A stretch of DNA of 64,000 nucleotides from an uncultured Lachnospiraceae bacterium (GTDB lineage: Bacteria > Bacillota > Clostridia > Lachnospirales > Lachnospiraceae), in NCBI GenBank assembly GCA_902779305.1, contig CACZBD010000003.1, positions 1 through 64,000 of the forward strand, read 5' to 3'. Each line of letters opens with the position of its first letter. The first letter of the stretch is position 1. The translations under genes were made by a program, and so were the position numbers. The notes below the pieces were generated by a model. That model was not told the origin of the DNA. It did no database searches and saw only the letters and a list, made by a program, of their open reading frames with translations. Positions 41,484-50,772 of this stretch are shown here, one piece after another.

Positions 41484-43460
41484 ATTTATTCTTTCAAATA
41501 CCGGGATCACGCTTAGCGGCGCGGGTGCACATACTGTGCATCCACCCTCATACACACTTCCGTCTGTCTGATTTTTCCATCGGGCACCTGACGGAAGATA
41601 AACATCCCTTGAAGTCACGCCTGCGCTTAAAACAGGCGCCACCAGAAACTTGTCGCCAAACAGATACTCGTCCTTGATCTTCCACGCTTCTGCATCGTTT
41701 GGGTACTCATAAAACAGGGTCCGCATCAGAGGCGCTCCCGTTTCATGCGCTTCCTTCATGAGCCTGCGGATGTAATCCCTCATGGATTCCCTGAGCCGGA
41801 TATAGTCCTTACAGATTTCAAACACTTCTTCCCCGTAACTCCAGATCTCGTTTGCAGCGCCGGAGCAGCATGCCGCGCCGCCTGTCGTTCCAAGCATCGG
41901 CTGTCTCGGTTCTCTGTCTCCGTGCAGTCTCATAACGGGACAGTAGGTTCCCCATTCAAACCACCTGACGAAGAGTTCCCGGAATGCAGGATCATCCGGA
42001 TTCCCGCCATGGAAGCCGCCGATGTCCGTTGTCCACCACGGAATTCCCGCAAGTCCCATATTGAGTCCCGCGACAAGCTGGTTTTGCATGCTTTCGAAAC
42101 TGGAGGCAATATCGCCGGACCAGACGAGCGCCCCGTATTTCTGGCTTCCCGCCCATGCACACCGGATCAGGTTCACGATATTTTCCTGCCCCGCTTCTTT
42201 CATCCCTTCATAAAACGCTTTTGCATAGTCGGACGGGTAAATGTTTCCGATCATCAGATCGGTCCCAAGAAAATAGCGGTAATTGTCAAAATCATACACC
42301 GTGTATTCCGGCTCCGCCTCATCCAGCCAGAAAAGCGTGACGCCAAGATCGGCATAATTCTTCTTCGCCGTTTCCCAGAGATACTTCCTTGCAGCTGGGT
42401 TCGTCACATCCAGATGGATCGTTGCACCTTGAAAATCAAGGCCTGTCCGGTATCCTCTTTCCGTGCGGATGAGATAACCGTTTTCCAGCATATAGTCAAA
42501 GTTTTCACTTTCCCTGTCCACCGTCGGCCAGATGGAAACCATCAGTTTGATCCCCATGGCATTCAGTTCTTCTATCATCGCTTTCGGATCGGGCCAGTAA
42601 ACCGGATCGAATTTCCATTCTCCCTGTTTGGGCCAGTGGAAAAAGTCCACCACGATCACATCGAGCGGGATCCCCAGTTCGTGATATTTTCTCGCCACGT
42701 CCAGAAGCTCATCCTGTGTCCGGTAACGAAGCTTGCACTGCCAGAAACCGAGCCCGTACTCCGGCATCATCGGGACCGTGCCGGTCACCTTTGCATAGGC
42801 TTCTACGATCTGCGAAGGGGAGTCCCCCGCAACGACCCAGTAATCCATTACGTTCGTGCTGAAAGCTTCGAACGTGGTGTGATTTTTACCGAATACGCAT
42901 CTTCCGATCGCTGGGTTGTTCCACAGCAGGCCGTATCCGAGAGAAGATACGGCAAACGGCACGCTCGCCTGGGAATTCCTGTGCGCCAGTTCGAGGTCCG
43001 TTCCTTTCAGGTTCAGATGTTCCTGCTGGTACTGCCCCATCCCGTAAATCTTTTCTTCAGGATCCAGCGATTCGAACCGGACGCTCAGATGGTAGTCTCC
43101 GCCGATCAGGGGTTTGAATTCCCTTCCCTCCACCTCGATCGCGCTGCACTTCGGATCGGTAACATCCCTGCGGTTTCTGGTGTATTCTTCCAGCAGTTTC
43201 TTCCCGTCCTTTGTAAAGATCGTGATCTTTCCGGCTTCCGACAATCTGACCACGATCTTCCCGTTTTCAAGAACGCCGCCGTCTTCGTCTGTTTTTGCGC
43301 TTCCCGACGGCACCTGCGGGACGGAAAGCGCCCAATTCTCCTCAGGCATCTTAGCGCATTTTGTCGCGCGGATCCTTACGGCATTTTCGCCCCAGGATTC
43401 GATATACAATGTTTCCGCATCATATCTGTAAGTCAGTCTGTTCACATCTGCTGTGATCAT
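41481..43460 (-). CDS. GH31 alpha-xylosidase/alpha-glucosidase
   Basis: I start at ATG 43460, which has AAGGAGAAGAC before it, giving 659 residues. N-terminal beta-sandwich, then the GH31 barrel: GLGFWQCKLRYRTQDELLDV (about 235-254), PLDVIVVDFFHWPKQGEWKF (about 262-281), nucleophile Asp in LFWLDEAEPEYT (about 378), acid/base Asp region LVWSGDIASSF (about 447), and a C-terminal beta domain. The FFHW motif favours alpha-xylosidase. No signal peptide, so it would remove alpha-xylosyl units from imported oligosaccharides. Specificity is inferred. Confidence 0.88.
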   Translation of the reverse strand: MITADVNRLTYRYDAETLYIESWGENAVRIRATKCAKMPEENWALSVPQVPSGSAKTDEDGGVLENGKIVVRLSEAGKITIFTKDGKKLLEEYTRNRRDVTDPKCSAIEVEGREFKPLIGGDYHLSVRFESLDPEEKIYGMGQYQQEHLNLKGTDLELAHRNSQASVPFAVSSLGYGLLWNNPAIGRCVFGKNHTTFEAFSTNVMDYWVVAGDSPSQIVEAYAKVTGTVPMMPEYGLGFWQCKLRYRTQDELLDVARKYHELGIPLDVIVVDFFHWPKQGEWKFDPVYWPDPKAMIEELNAMGIKLMVSIWPTVDRESENFDYMLENGYLIRTERGYRTGLDFQGATIHLDVTNPAARKYLWETAKKNYADLGVTLFWLDEAEPEYTVYDFDNYRYFLGTDLMIGNIYPSDYAKAFYEGMKEAGQENIVNLIRCAWAGSQKYGALVWSGDIASSFESMQNQLVAGLNMGLAGIPWWTTDIGGFHGGNPDDPAFRELFVRWFEWGTYCPVMRLHGDREPRQPMLGTTGGAACCSGAANEIWSYGEEVFEICKDYIRLRESMRDYIRRLMKEAHETGAPLMRTLFYEYPNDAEAWKIKDEYLFGDKFLVAPVLSAGVTSRDVYLPSGARWKNQTDGSVYEGGCTVCAPAPLSVIPVFERIN

Positions 43461-43486
43461 GTCTTCTCCTTTTTGGTGCCTTGGCA

Positions 43487-43591
43487 TGGTCCCTTTGGTG
43501 AGCCCTCGGGGACGGGGTTATGGGATCATTTTTTGAATTTTCTGAAAATGAGCCACTAACCCCGTCCCCGAGGGCTCACCAAGGGCTCATT
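43487..43591. repeat. REP-like palindromic repeat, inverted pair with nested end
   Basis: GAGCCCTCGGGGACGGGGTT and its facing arm AACCCCGTCCCCGAGGGCTC are bracketed by extra outer bits TGGTCCCTTTGGT and ACCAAGGGCTCATT. The outermost TCA at the right end is the TGA stop codon of the GH127 gene (43587-43589). Confidence 0.9.
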
Positions 43592-45530
43592 CGTTCAGCC
43601 ACACGCGCATCTCGTTGGTGCCGCGGTTGGCCCAGGCGTAGTAGGGGATCATCCTGAGAGGCTGTTCCGTGATCGACGTGTCGTCAAAAGCACGGTAGAG
43701 CGCAGTGTCTGCCCCCGTGATCCGTTTGCCGTTTGCCGAGATGACACCGACGCCGTTTAACAGATCCTCCTGCCATTCATAAGAAAGCGCCGCGTCTTTT
43801 GGAAGCCGCAGGCAGTGCAGGTCCTCTCCGTTGTCAACGCCTTCCGCGCAGTAGATAAAAGGTCCTCTTGAAACGGCGACCTTGCCGATATTCTCAGACA
43901 CCTTCGGGTTGGAATACCATCTCTTCGGTGCAATGTCTAAGTTCAGCTCCACCGCATGTTCTCCCGGCGCGATCTCAAAGCACAGATATCCGTTGACCGG
44001 TTTGGTCGACAACGACTCACAGTCGATCGCGGCCGTATATCCGTTTGCCCAGGACGGAACCCGGATCTTCAGGGTCCGCGCAGCCTGTCCGTTGTTTGAG
44101 ATCTTAAAGAGCAGGTTCCCGCTTTTCGGATAATTCCCTTCCTGCCTGATGACAAATGTGCCTTCTGTATCTTCGCACTGAAGTTCCGATCCGATGAAGA
44201 GATTCACCAGGATCTCCTCATCCCTGACCGTATAGATATATTTGTCTAGGGATGCGATCAGCCTTGCAAGATTCGGTGGGCAGCATGCACAGCCTAGCCA
44301 CTGCGGACGGACCGGTTTTACATGACTTTTCCCCGGATCGTCCATGGACTTCTTCGGCACCACTTCCAGCGGATTGACATAGAAAAAGTGCTTGCCGTCA
44401 AGCGCCATTCCGGAAAGGACCGTATTGTACAGGGCCCGTTCCATCACATCCGCATACTCTGCGTTTGCATCGATCCGAAGCATCTGTCTAGCGAAAAACA
44501 TCAGCCCGACGGACGCACAGGTCTCGCAGTACATCGTGTCATTCGGAAGGTCGTAATCAAGCGTGAAAGCCTCCCCGATCACGGTGGAGCCGATCCCGCC
44601 GGTGATATACATCCGCTTATCAACGATATTTCTCCAGATCTTTCTGCAAGTGTCCGCGAGCCTTTCATCCCCGGAAGTCGCCGCAAGATCCGCAAGCGCC
44701 GTGCTCATGTACACGAGCCTTACGGCATGGCCTTCCGCCGTATCCTGCTCCGGAACGGGACGGTGCATCTGAAAATACTTCAGCGGAAAACTGTCCAGTC
44801 CCCCGATCACCGGATTGCCGTCATCATCCACCGTCTGCTCCCGGAAAAATGACGGATCCCGCCCCCTCTCATTTAGGAAAAAGGAAGCCGTTTCCATGTA
44901 TTCCCGGCAGCCTGTGAGATGGTACAGTCTCATCAGCGCGATCTCGATCTCCTCATGCCCGTCAACGCCTCGGATCTGTCCCTCTTTATCTCCGAATGTC
45001 CTGCAGATGTGGTCCGCAAGTTTCTTCGCGATCTCCAGTGCTCTCGCACTCCCCGTTGCCAGATGATAAGCTGTCGCCGCTTCAATAAAGTGTCCAGCAC
45101 AGTAGAGCTCGTGACTTTCCTTCAGACGCTTGTATTTCCGGTCGGGTTCCATGATCGAAAAATAGGTATTCAGATAGCCGTCTTCCTCCTGTGCTTGACC
45201 GATCAGGTCAACGACTTCATCCGCAGTTTTTTTCAATTCCTCATCCCATGCATAGCGCAGGGAATATGCGACCGCCTCCAGCCACTTATAGACGTCGCTG
45301 TCCTGAAATACCCAGCCGTAATGCCTGCCTTCGGCGCGCTTTGCCGCGATCTTGAAATTCTCGATCGCATGACTTTTCTCGTTCGGGATCGATGCATCAT
45401 TCCTCTCCCGCTCGATATTGATCTTGATCGCATCGTTCAGCACAGCCCACTGATAAGGGATCATCTCCTGTTTGACAAGCTTTCTGTATCTGTTCCAAAA
45501 ATCATCACTTACGGTTACTTCGTACTTCAT
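43587..45530 (-). CDS. GH127 beta-L-arabinofuranosidase
   Basis: I start at ATG 45530 (AAAGGA upstream), giving 647 residues. The family uses a zinc-bound cysteine nucleophile; its ligands appear as CETCASVGLMFF (Glu-x-Cys, about 335-340) and GCACCPPNLARLIAS (Cys-Cys, about 413). An (alpha/alpha)6 barrel comes first and beta-sandwiches after. It lacks a signal peptide, so it works on imported arabinose-bearing oligosaccharides. It stands between a terminator after the binding-protein gene and the GH31 gene. Confidence 0.9.
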   Translation of the reverse strand: MKYEVTVSDDFWNRYRKLVKQEMIPYQWAVLNDAIKINIERERNDASIPNEKSHAIENFKIAAKRAEGRHYGWVFQDSDVYKWLEAVAYSLRYAWDEELKKTADEVVDLIGQAQEEDGYLNTYFSIMEPDRKYKRLKESHELYCAGHFIEAATAYHLATGSARALEIAKKLADHICRTFGDKEGQIRGVDGHEEIEIALMRLYHLTGCREYMETASFFLNERGRDPSFFREQTVDDDGNPVIGGLDSFPLKYFQMHRPVPEQDTAEGHAVRLVYMSTALADLAATSGDERLADTCRKIWRNIVDKRMYITGGIGSTVIGEAFTLDYDLPNDTMYCETCASVGLMFFARQMLRIDANAEYADVMERALYNTVLSGMALDGKHFFYVNPLEVVPKKSMDDPGKSHVKPVRPQWLGCACCPPNLARLIASLDKYIYTVRDEEILVNLFIGSELQCEDTEGTFVIRQEGNYPKSGNLLFKISNNGQAARTLKIRVPSWANGYTAAIDCESLSTKPVNGYLCFEIAPGEHAVELNLDIAPKRWYSNPKVSENIGKVAVSRGPFIYCAEGVDNGEDLHCLRLPKDAALSYEWQEDLLNGVGVISANGKRITGADTALYRAFDDTSITEQPLRMIPYYAWANRGTNEMRVWLNE

Positions 45531-45603
45531 GAGGTAGTCCTTTCTGTAACTGAATCTGCAGCCCTTTCCCGAACACACCGGGCATTCCTAAGATCCTTTC
45601 CTG

Positions 45604-45634
45604 CAAAAAGGGGCAGAGAGTATCTCCCTGCCCC
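45604..45634 (-). terminator. Terminator after the sugar-binding protein gene
   Basis: On the minus strand GGGGCAGGGAG pairs with CTCTCTGCCCC, followed by TTTTTGC. It lies 20 nt after the binding-protein stop and before GH127, so it would lower GH127/GH31 expression relative to the binding protein. Confidence 0.85.
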
Positions 45635-45653
45635 GTAAAGATCACAGCAAGCC

Positions 45654-46952
45654 TTATTTTCCAAGGATCGAATCGATGGTCGTCTGTGCTTCCGCCGCTG
45701 CCGAAGCAGGGTCGCTGTCGCCTGTGATCACTTTGTTGAACGCAAGCGAGATCGCATCGGAGATATCCGGCCACTCGGGAAGCGGGCCTCTTGCATTTGC
45801 ATACTGCATCTCGTCAACAAATACCTGGTATACCGGATCGCCCTGGAACTGGTCTTTTGCGATCGTGGAATCGGAAGAGATGTAGCCCATGTGATCCATC
45901 ATGTACAGGCAGGTGTCCTTGCTGGTCGCATACTTCAAAAACTCGATCGCGCCGTCTTCGTTTCCGCCTGCGATGACCGCATAGTTCTCGCCGCCAAGGC
46001 CGGAAGCCTGCTGCTTATCCTGCGGAATGGGAGCCACATTCCAATGCATGTCGGGAACTTCCGAGCGCATGGTCGGGATCTGCCAGGTGCCGTTGATCAT
46101 CATGGCAAGGTTGCCGGAGATGAACTGGTTCATCGTATCGCCCTGTGTCCAGTTGATCGCTTCCTTAGGGAATGCGCCTGCATCGACAAGGCTCTTTTCA
46201 AACTCAAGTGCTTTGATACCGCCTTCGGAGTTGATCTCATAGGAAGTCTGACCCGTGGACCATACCCAGGGAAGGAAGTTGAACGTACCTTCTTCGTTCT
46301 GCAGTGCGCAGTGAGCGAATCCGTAAACATTTCCCTTGGTCGTCTTGGTGGCAACATCCAGAAGCTCATCCCATGTCGTCGGCACTTCGCAGCCCGCGTC
46401 TTTGAGCATGTCTTCATTATAGAAGAGTACCAGATCGTTGCTTCCGAACGGAACACCGTACAGTCTGCCGTCCAGCGTACAGGAATTAACGGGACCCGGA
46501 TAATAGGTGCTGACATCGAATTTGTCCGTGATGTCCGCAAAGATTCCCATTGCCGCATAAGAAGCATGGTCGGGATTATCCAAAATCACGATGTCGGGAA
46601 GTTCTCCCGCGGATGCGCCTACCGAAAGCTGTTTCTTAAAATCAGCAAACGGAACATACTTGGCCTGAACCTTGACCTGATCCTGCTGGCCGTTGAATTC
46701 CTGAATGATGTGGTCCAGCGCTTCCTGATGGCCTGCAGTCTCCCAGTAATACCAGATGGTAACATCCCCTGCAGCGCCTTCGCTTGCTGCTGCCTCTTCC
46801 ACCGGTGCCGCTTCTTCCGTTGCCGGTGCCGCCTCTTCTGTTGCATCACTTGCCGGTGCCGGTGCCGGAGTCCCTGCTGATGCCCCGCATCCAGCCAGCG
46901 CCGCAGTGAGCATCATGGCACTGATCAATGTTGCTAAAACTCTCTTTTTCAT
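45654..46952 (-). CDS. CUT1 sugar ABC transporter substrate-binding lipoprotein
   Basis: A 432-residue lipoprotein with lipobox LAGCGAS (Cys about 22), an Ala/Pro/Glu-rich linker (about 28-62) and a family 1 extracellular solute-binding domain (VTIWYYWETAGHQEALDHII; later FNFLPWVWSTGQTSYE and NLAMMINGTWQIPTM). It captures the oligosaccharide outside the cell for the two permeases encoded upstream. AAGGAGG precedes ATG 46952. It has its own promoter region with the 22-bp repeated site. Confidence 0.93.
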   Translation of the reverse strand: MKKRVLATLISAMMLTAALAGCGASAGTPAPAPASDATEEAAPATEEAAPVEEAAASEGAAGDVTIWYYWETAGHQEALDHIIQEFNGQQDQVKVQAKYVPFADFKKQLSVGASAGELPDIVILDNPDHASYAAMGIFADITDKFDVSTYYPGPVNSCTLDGRLYGVPFGSNDLVLFYNEDMLKDAGCEVPTTWDELLDVATKTTKGNVYGFAHCALQNEEGTFNFLPWVWSTGQTSYEINSEGGIKALEFEKSLVDAGAFPKEAINWTQGDTMNQFISGNLAMMINGTWQIPTMRSEVPDMHWNVAPIPQDKQQASGLGGENYAVIAGGNEDGAIEFLKYATSKDTCLYMMDHMGYISSDSTIAKDQFQGDPVYQVFVDEMQYANARGPLPEWPDISDAISLAFNKVITGDSDPASAAAEAQTTIDSILGK

Positions 46953-47034
46953 AAAATACCTCCTTCATGAGCGTTGTTTTCTTTACGGGTTTATTATCCG
47001 TCGAAGCTTACGGACAGAAAACTCAAGAAAACTT

Positions 47035-47056
47035 AAAAAGGGGGAATAATCTAATC
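47035..47056 (-). promoter_or_regulatory. Repeated 22-bp site upstream of the binding-protein gene
   Basis: On the minus strand GATTAGATTATTCCCCCTTT and two further T. It is identical to 50750-50771. It begins within the kinase stop region and lies 83 nt before the binding-protein start; 13 nt after it comes a weak -35 (TTTTCT), 17 nt and GATAAT. Probably the activator site of the YesN-like regulator. Confidence 0.65.
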
Positions 47057-48826
47057 TGATTTCATTCTGTAAGGGATCCGGATGATGACCAGCGTCCCTT
47101 CGGGGTCTGCTTTTTCCACATGCAGTTCACCGGCTTTTTTGTAATACATGGCAAGCCTCGTCGCGGCATTTTTCAGTCCGATGCCGGTTCCCGAACCGCC
47201 GTCTTCATAATTGCCGCTGTTGATCTTTTCCATCAGTTCCGGGTCCATGCCGGGTCCGTTGTCTGCGATCCTGATCTCTAACCTGTCACCCTTCTTTTCA
47301 ATGGAGATTTCCAGTTTCGCATCTTCCCGCTCTTTGTCAAAGCCGTGAACGATCGCGTTCTCCACAAAAGGCTGCAGCAGAAACTTGTGGATCCTTGCCT
47401 CCTGAATATCCGGCGCCACAAACAAAGAGCACGAAAACCGGTCCTTCATCCTAAACTGCTGCAGGTAAATATATTTTTTCAGCCACTCCGTTTCTTCCTT
47501 AATACTCATCTCCGCGTTGCTGTTTACGATGGCGTATCTTAAAATCGTGGCCAGCGAGCTGATCGCGTTGCTGATGTCATACTCGTCCCGATCGATCGCC
47601 ATCCAGTTGATGGTATCGAGCGTGTTATAGAGAAAATGCGGATTGATCTGCGCCTCGAGCGCCGTGATCTGTGCCTCCTGCTGCCTGGTGATGGCTTCAT
47701 TGAGTTTTTCGAGCGTATCGTTAAAGCCGTCCGCGATGCTCTCGATCTCAAGCGGCATATCCGCGTCTTTATCGATCCGGACGCTTAAGTCGCCGCCCTG
47801 TGCCTCTTCCATCCCTTTTACGATCCTTCCGACTGAAGCGACCAGATTCTTAGACATCCTTGTGGATAAGAACACCGCGGCCGCGATCACGACTGCCCCG
47901 ATCAAAAGCGTTAACAAAAGCTGCCTTTGCATGGAAACCAGGAGGTTGCTCAAATCCATGATATTCACAAGATCCCAGCCCAGTTCCTCATCGTGAAGCA
48001 CATACGTTCCGAAAGAGGCCGGCGTCCCGTCCGGGATGCTTCTGTAAAAGCGTTCATAATCTTTGGTCCTTGTCTCCTCATCCCGCTTCATGTCGGTGAC
48101 AAGCGTCCCGATCCTGTCCGGCTCCTCCCCGAACGTGATGATCCTCCCGTTTCCGTCCACGATGAAATGAAACACCCTTCCGTCCTGCACAAAGCTGTTG
48201 CAGACAGTCTGGAGCAGTTCCTCATCGATGCTTAAGATCGCGATCCCGCATTCTCTGTCTAAGTTTTTATAATCGATGATCCTGTGCGCGATGTGCAGCA
48301 GATAGTAATCCTTGTTGGCAAAGTTCGTACCAAACTCCGTCGGATAGATATGAGGATCGTAATCCTTAATGACATCCCGGTACAAACCGTCCTTTCCGAG
48401 ACTGAAGCCGTCTAACCAGGAACTTCTGTAGGTGGCAGGCGTCATCTGCTCATAGGTAACGACTTCTCCCTTCGGCGTGATCAGCGTGATCGCCCGGATG
48501 TGATCCTTGGAATACAGCAGCCCGCTGAACAGTCTTCGCATCTGGTTGACCGTCACGGCTTCGTCGACCCCGGTGTCCAGATTTTCCACCCATTTGACGA
48601 TGTCGTCATCCGTATAGATCTGATAAAGAAGGTCTTCGTAGGATTCGAGTCCGATATGCAGGTTGTTGTCAAGCTGGCCTAAATTACTGCGGCTCATCAC
48701 CTGCATGTTTTCCCGCAGCGTCCTTGAAATGTTGGCAAACGAAAAGATCTCGATCACGACGATCGGAATGATCGATGTCATGATAAAGAGCAGGATCAGT
48801 CTGTTTTTGATGCCGGTTTTTTTCAT
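47051..48826 (-). CDS. YesM/LytS-type sensor histidine kinase
   Basis: I start at ATG 48826 (AGGAAA upstream), giving 591 residues; in-frame starts back to 48913 exist. Membrane helix about 8-28, extracytoplasmic sensor (about 30-290), second helix (about 300-320), HAMP (about 323-375), the His_kinase domain with EAQINPHFLYNTLDTINWM (His about 406), and ATPase boxes VENAIVHGF, IADNGPGMDPELM and GTGIGLKNAATRL. It senses the sugar or its binding protein and phosphorylates the YesN-like regulator. Confidence 0.9.
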   Translation of the reverse strand: MKKTGIKNRLILLFIMTSIIPIVVIEIFSFANISRTLRENMQVMSRSNLGQLDNNLHIGLESYEDLLYQIYTDDDIVKWVENLDTGVDEAVTVNQMRRLFSGLLYSKDHIRAITLITPKGEVVTYEQMTPATYRSSWLDGFSLGKDGLYRDVIKDYDPHIYPTEFGTNFANKDYYLLHIAHRIIDYKNLDRECGIAILSIDEELLQTVCNSFVQDGRVFHFIVDGNGRIITFGEEPDRIGTLVTDMKRDEETRTKDYERFYRSIPDGTPASFGTYVLHDEELGWDLVNIMDLSNLLVSMQRQLLLTLLIGAVVIAAAVFLSTRMSKNLVASVGRIVKGMEEAQGGDLSVRIDKDADMPLEIESIADGFNDTLEKLNEAITRQQEAQITALEAQINPHFLYNTLDTINWMAIDRDEYDISNAISSLATILRYAIVNSNAEMSIKEETEWLKKYIYLQQFRMKDRFSCSLFVAPDIQEARIHKFLLQPFVENAIVHGFDKEREDAKLEISIEKKGDRLEIRIADNGPGMDPELMEKINSGNYEDGGSGTGIGLKNAATRLAMYYKKAGELHVEKADPEGTLVIIRIPYRMKSD

Positions 48827-48920
48827 ATTTTTCCTGTAAAAATCAAAATGATCAGGGTGATCGTTCCAAATCCCCCTGACCATTATCATAGTATGTTCCC
48901 ATCTGCCTTTCAATCGTTTT

Positions 48921-49766
48921 CTATCCCTTGACGGCTCCGTTCGTCATTCCGCTGATGATGTATTTCTGCATAAAGATGAAGATCAGCGTCACGGGAATGA
49001 TCGCAACGATCGCAAAGGCCGTTAAGTAACTCCATTTTGTGCCGTACTGCCCCATGAAGTTGAAGATCCCCGCAGTGATGGGGCGCTTTTCCTGATCGAG
49101 AATGAACGTCATCCCGTAGGCAAGGTCGCCCCATGCGTAAAGGAAGGAAAATATCGCGCACACGATCACGCCCGGCTTGGCCACCGGGACCAGGATCCTC
49201 ATAAATGCCGACATCCTGGTGCAGCCGTCAATATATGCCGCCTCTTCGAGTGCTTTCGGGATCGAGGCAAAATAGTTCTTTAGGATCAGTACGGAAAACG
49301 GGATCCCGATGGTGGCGTCCGCCAGAATCGAAGCCCCCCAGGTATTGTACATCTTCAGGTTCCGGAACATGATGAACATCGGTGTCAAAAGCACGGATAC
49401 GGGCAGCATCTGTGTGACCAGAAAGCCTAAAAGCATGGCTTTTCTTCCGACGAACCGGTATCTTGCGATCGCATAGGAAGCCGGCACCGCAAGGACCACC
49501 GAGATCAGCATGGCTCCCATGGAGATCACGAAACTGTTGAAGAAGGATTTGAACATGTTAAAATCACCCGTCTCGATCTGCGCGGCATAGGATTTGGTAT
49601 TCAGCACATGCGGATACCAGGTCGGCGGGATCTGGAAGATTTCCTTCTCCGTCTTAAACGATGTGATCAGCGTCCAGAACAGGGGAAACAGCAAAATGAC
49701 CAGAATGACCACCGAGATGATGCAGAACAGAGTATTCTTTTTGGGATTTAATCTTTTCTCTTCCAT
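48921..49766 (-). CDS. CUT1 sugar ABC transporter permease (MalG/YesQ type)
   Basis: A 281-residue permease with six helices and the ATPase-docking EAA loop EEAAYIDGCTRMSAFMRILV (about 193-212). The C-terminus IISGMTNGAVKG is typical of MalG-type subunits. Its ATG overlaps the stop of the other permease (TGATG). Forms the channel heterodimer. Confidence 0.94.
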   Translation of the reverse strand: MEEKRLNPKKNTLFCIISVVILVILLFPLFWTLITSFKTEKEIFQIPPTWYPHVLNTKSYAAQIETGDFNMFKSFFNSFVISMGAMLISVVLAVPASYAIARYRFVGRKAMLLGFLVTQMLPVSVLLTPMFIMFRNLKMYNTWGASILADATIGIPFSVLILKNYFASIPKALEEAAYIDGCTRMSAFMRILVPVAKPGVIVCAIFSFLYAWGDLAYGMTFILDQEKRPITAGIFNFMGQYGTKWSYLTAFAIVAIIPVTLIFIFMQKYIISGMTNGAVKG

Positions 49767-50665
49767 CAGTCTTCTTCTCCCCGCATAGTGATCTTTAAAT
49801 AAAGCATGCCCACGAGCAGCAGGATCAGGAACAGCACGTTTGCAACCGAAGCGCCCTTGCTGTACTGGAACATGTCAAAGGACAGTTTATACGAATAGGT
49901 CGACAGCAGATGCGTGGAATTGACCGGACCACCCTCTGTCATGACATAGACCAGATCGTATACCTTGAACGTATAGATGAACCCGAGCACCAGAACAGAC
50001 TCGATGGTCGGACGGAGCAGCGGCAGGGTGATCTTCACAAGTCTCTGCCAGGCGTTCGCGCCGTCAACGGCTGCGCTCTCGTAAAGCTCCTGCGGGATCG
50101 TCGTAAGCCCCGTCGAAATGAGGATCGTGTTGAACGGGATCCCGATCCAGACATTGGCCGCCACGACCGCGATCATGGCAGTCCCCGGCGTCGTCAGCCA
50201 TTCGATATTTTCACTGATCAGATGGGAGGATCTTAAGATGTAATTGATGATCCCGACGTCTGTTGAAAACATGAACTTGAACATCAGCGCCGTGACCGTC
50301 ATCGGCATCATCCAGGGGATCATCGTCAGACCCCGGATGGTTTTGGCAAAGGTGAAGTTTTTGTTGAAAAGCAGCGCCAGCACGAAGCCGATGAGAAACT
50401 GGAACAGCAGGCACGCGACGGTAAACAGCAGCGTGTTCCCCATTGCCTTGCGAAAGACGGCGTCCTGAAAGATCTCAGAATAATTGGCAAACCCGATAAA
50501 CTTTTTCTGGCCGTTCACCAGATTTCTGACCGAGACATTCTGGAAGCTTAAGATGATATTGCTGATGATGGGATAGCCCACAAAGAACATCATGTACAGA
50601 AATGCGGGCAGGATGAAGAAAAGGCCGGCATTATCGTATCGAAAGAAATTTTTTACGCGTTTCAT
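49766..50665 (-). CDS. CUT1 sugar ABC transporter permease (MalF/YesP type)
   Basis: A 299-residue permease with six helices (first about 15-37) and EAA loop YESAAVDGANAWQRLVKITL (about 195-214). First gene of the unit permease-permease-kinase. Its promoter region carries the same 22-bp site as that of the binding protein. Confidence 0.94.
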   Translation of the reverse strand: MKRVKNFFRYDNAGLFFILPAFLYMMFFVGYPIISNIILSFQNVSVRNLVNGQKKFIGFANYSEIFQDAVFRKAMGNTLLFTVACLLFQFLIGFVLALLFNKNFTFAKTIRGLTMIPWMMPMTVTALMFKFMFSTDVGIINYILRSSHLISENIEWLTTPGTAMIAVVAANVWIGIPFNTILISTGLTTIPQELYESAAVDGANAWQRLVKITLPLLRPTIESVLVLGFIYTFKVYDLVYVMTEGGPVNSTHLLSTYSYKLSFDMFQYSKGASVANVLFLILLLVGMLYLKITMRGEED

Positions 50666-50749
50666 GATTCCCCCTGTTGTGATAAAGGTGATAGATCCTA
50701 CACTTGCATTTTATGAAGATTAGGGGATTCGCAAAATACGATAAATCTA

Positions 50750-50771
50750 AAAAAGGGGGAATAATCTAATC
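50750..50771 (-). promoter_or_regulatory. Repeated 22-bp site upstream of the permease genes
   Basis: Identical to 47035-47056. It lies 85 nt before the permease start and directly after the YesN-like stop; 14 nt after it comes TTTTGC, 17 nt and TAAAAT. The near equal spacing at both genes supports a shared activator site. Confidence 0.65.
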
Positions 50772-50772
50772 C

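Noticed and set aside
41745-43559. A 604-codon open frame on the + strand opposite GH31, and similar long + frames opposite GH5 (11072-12259), the binding protein (45891-46880) and the coiled-coil lipoprotein (37517-38458).
   Set aside because: They mirror well-recognised minus-strand genes, have no family features or ribosome sites, and arise from codon bias in GC-rich coding DNA.
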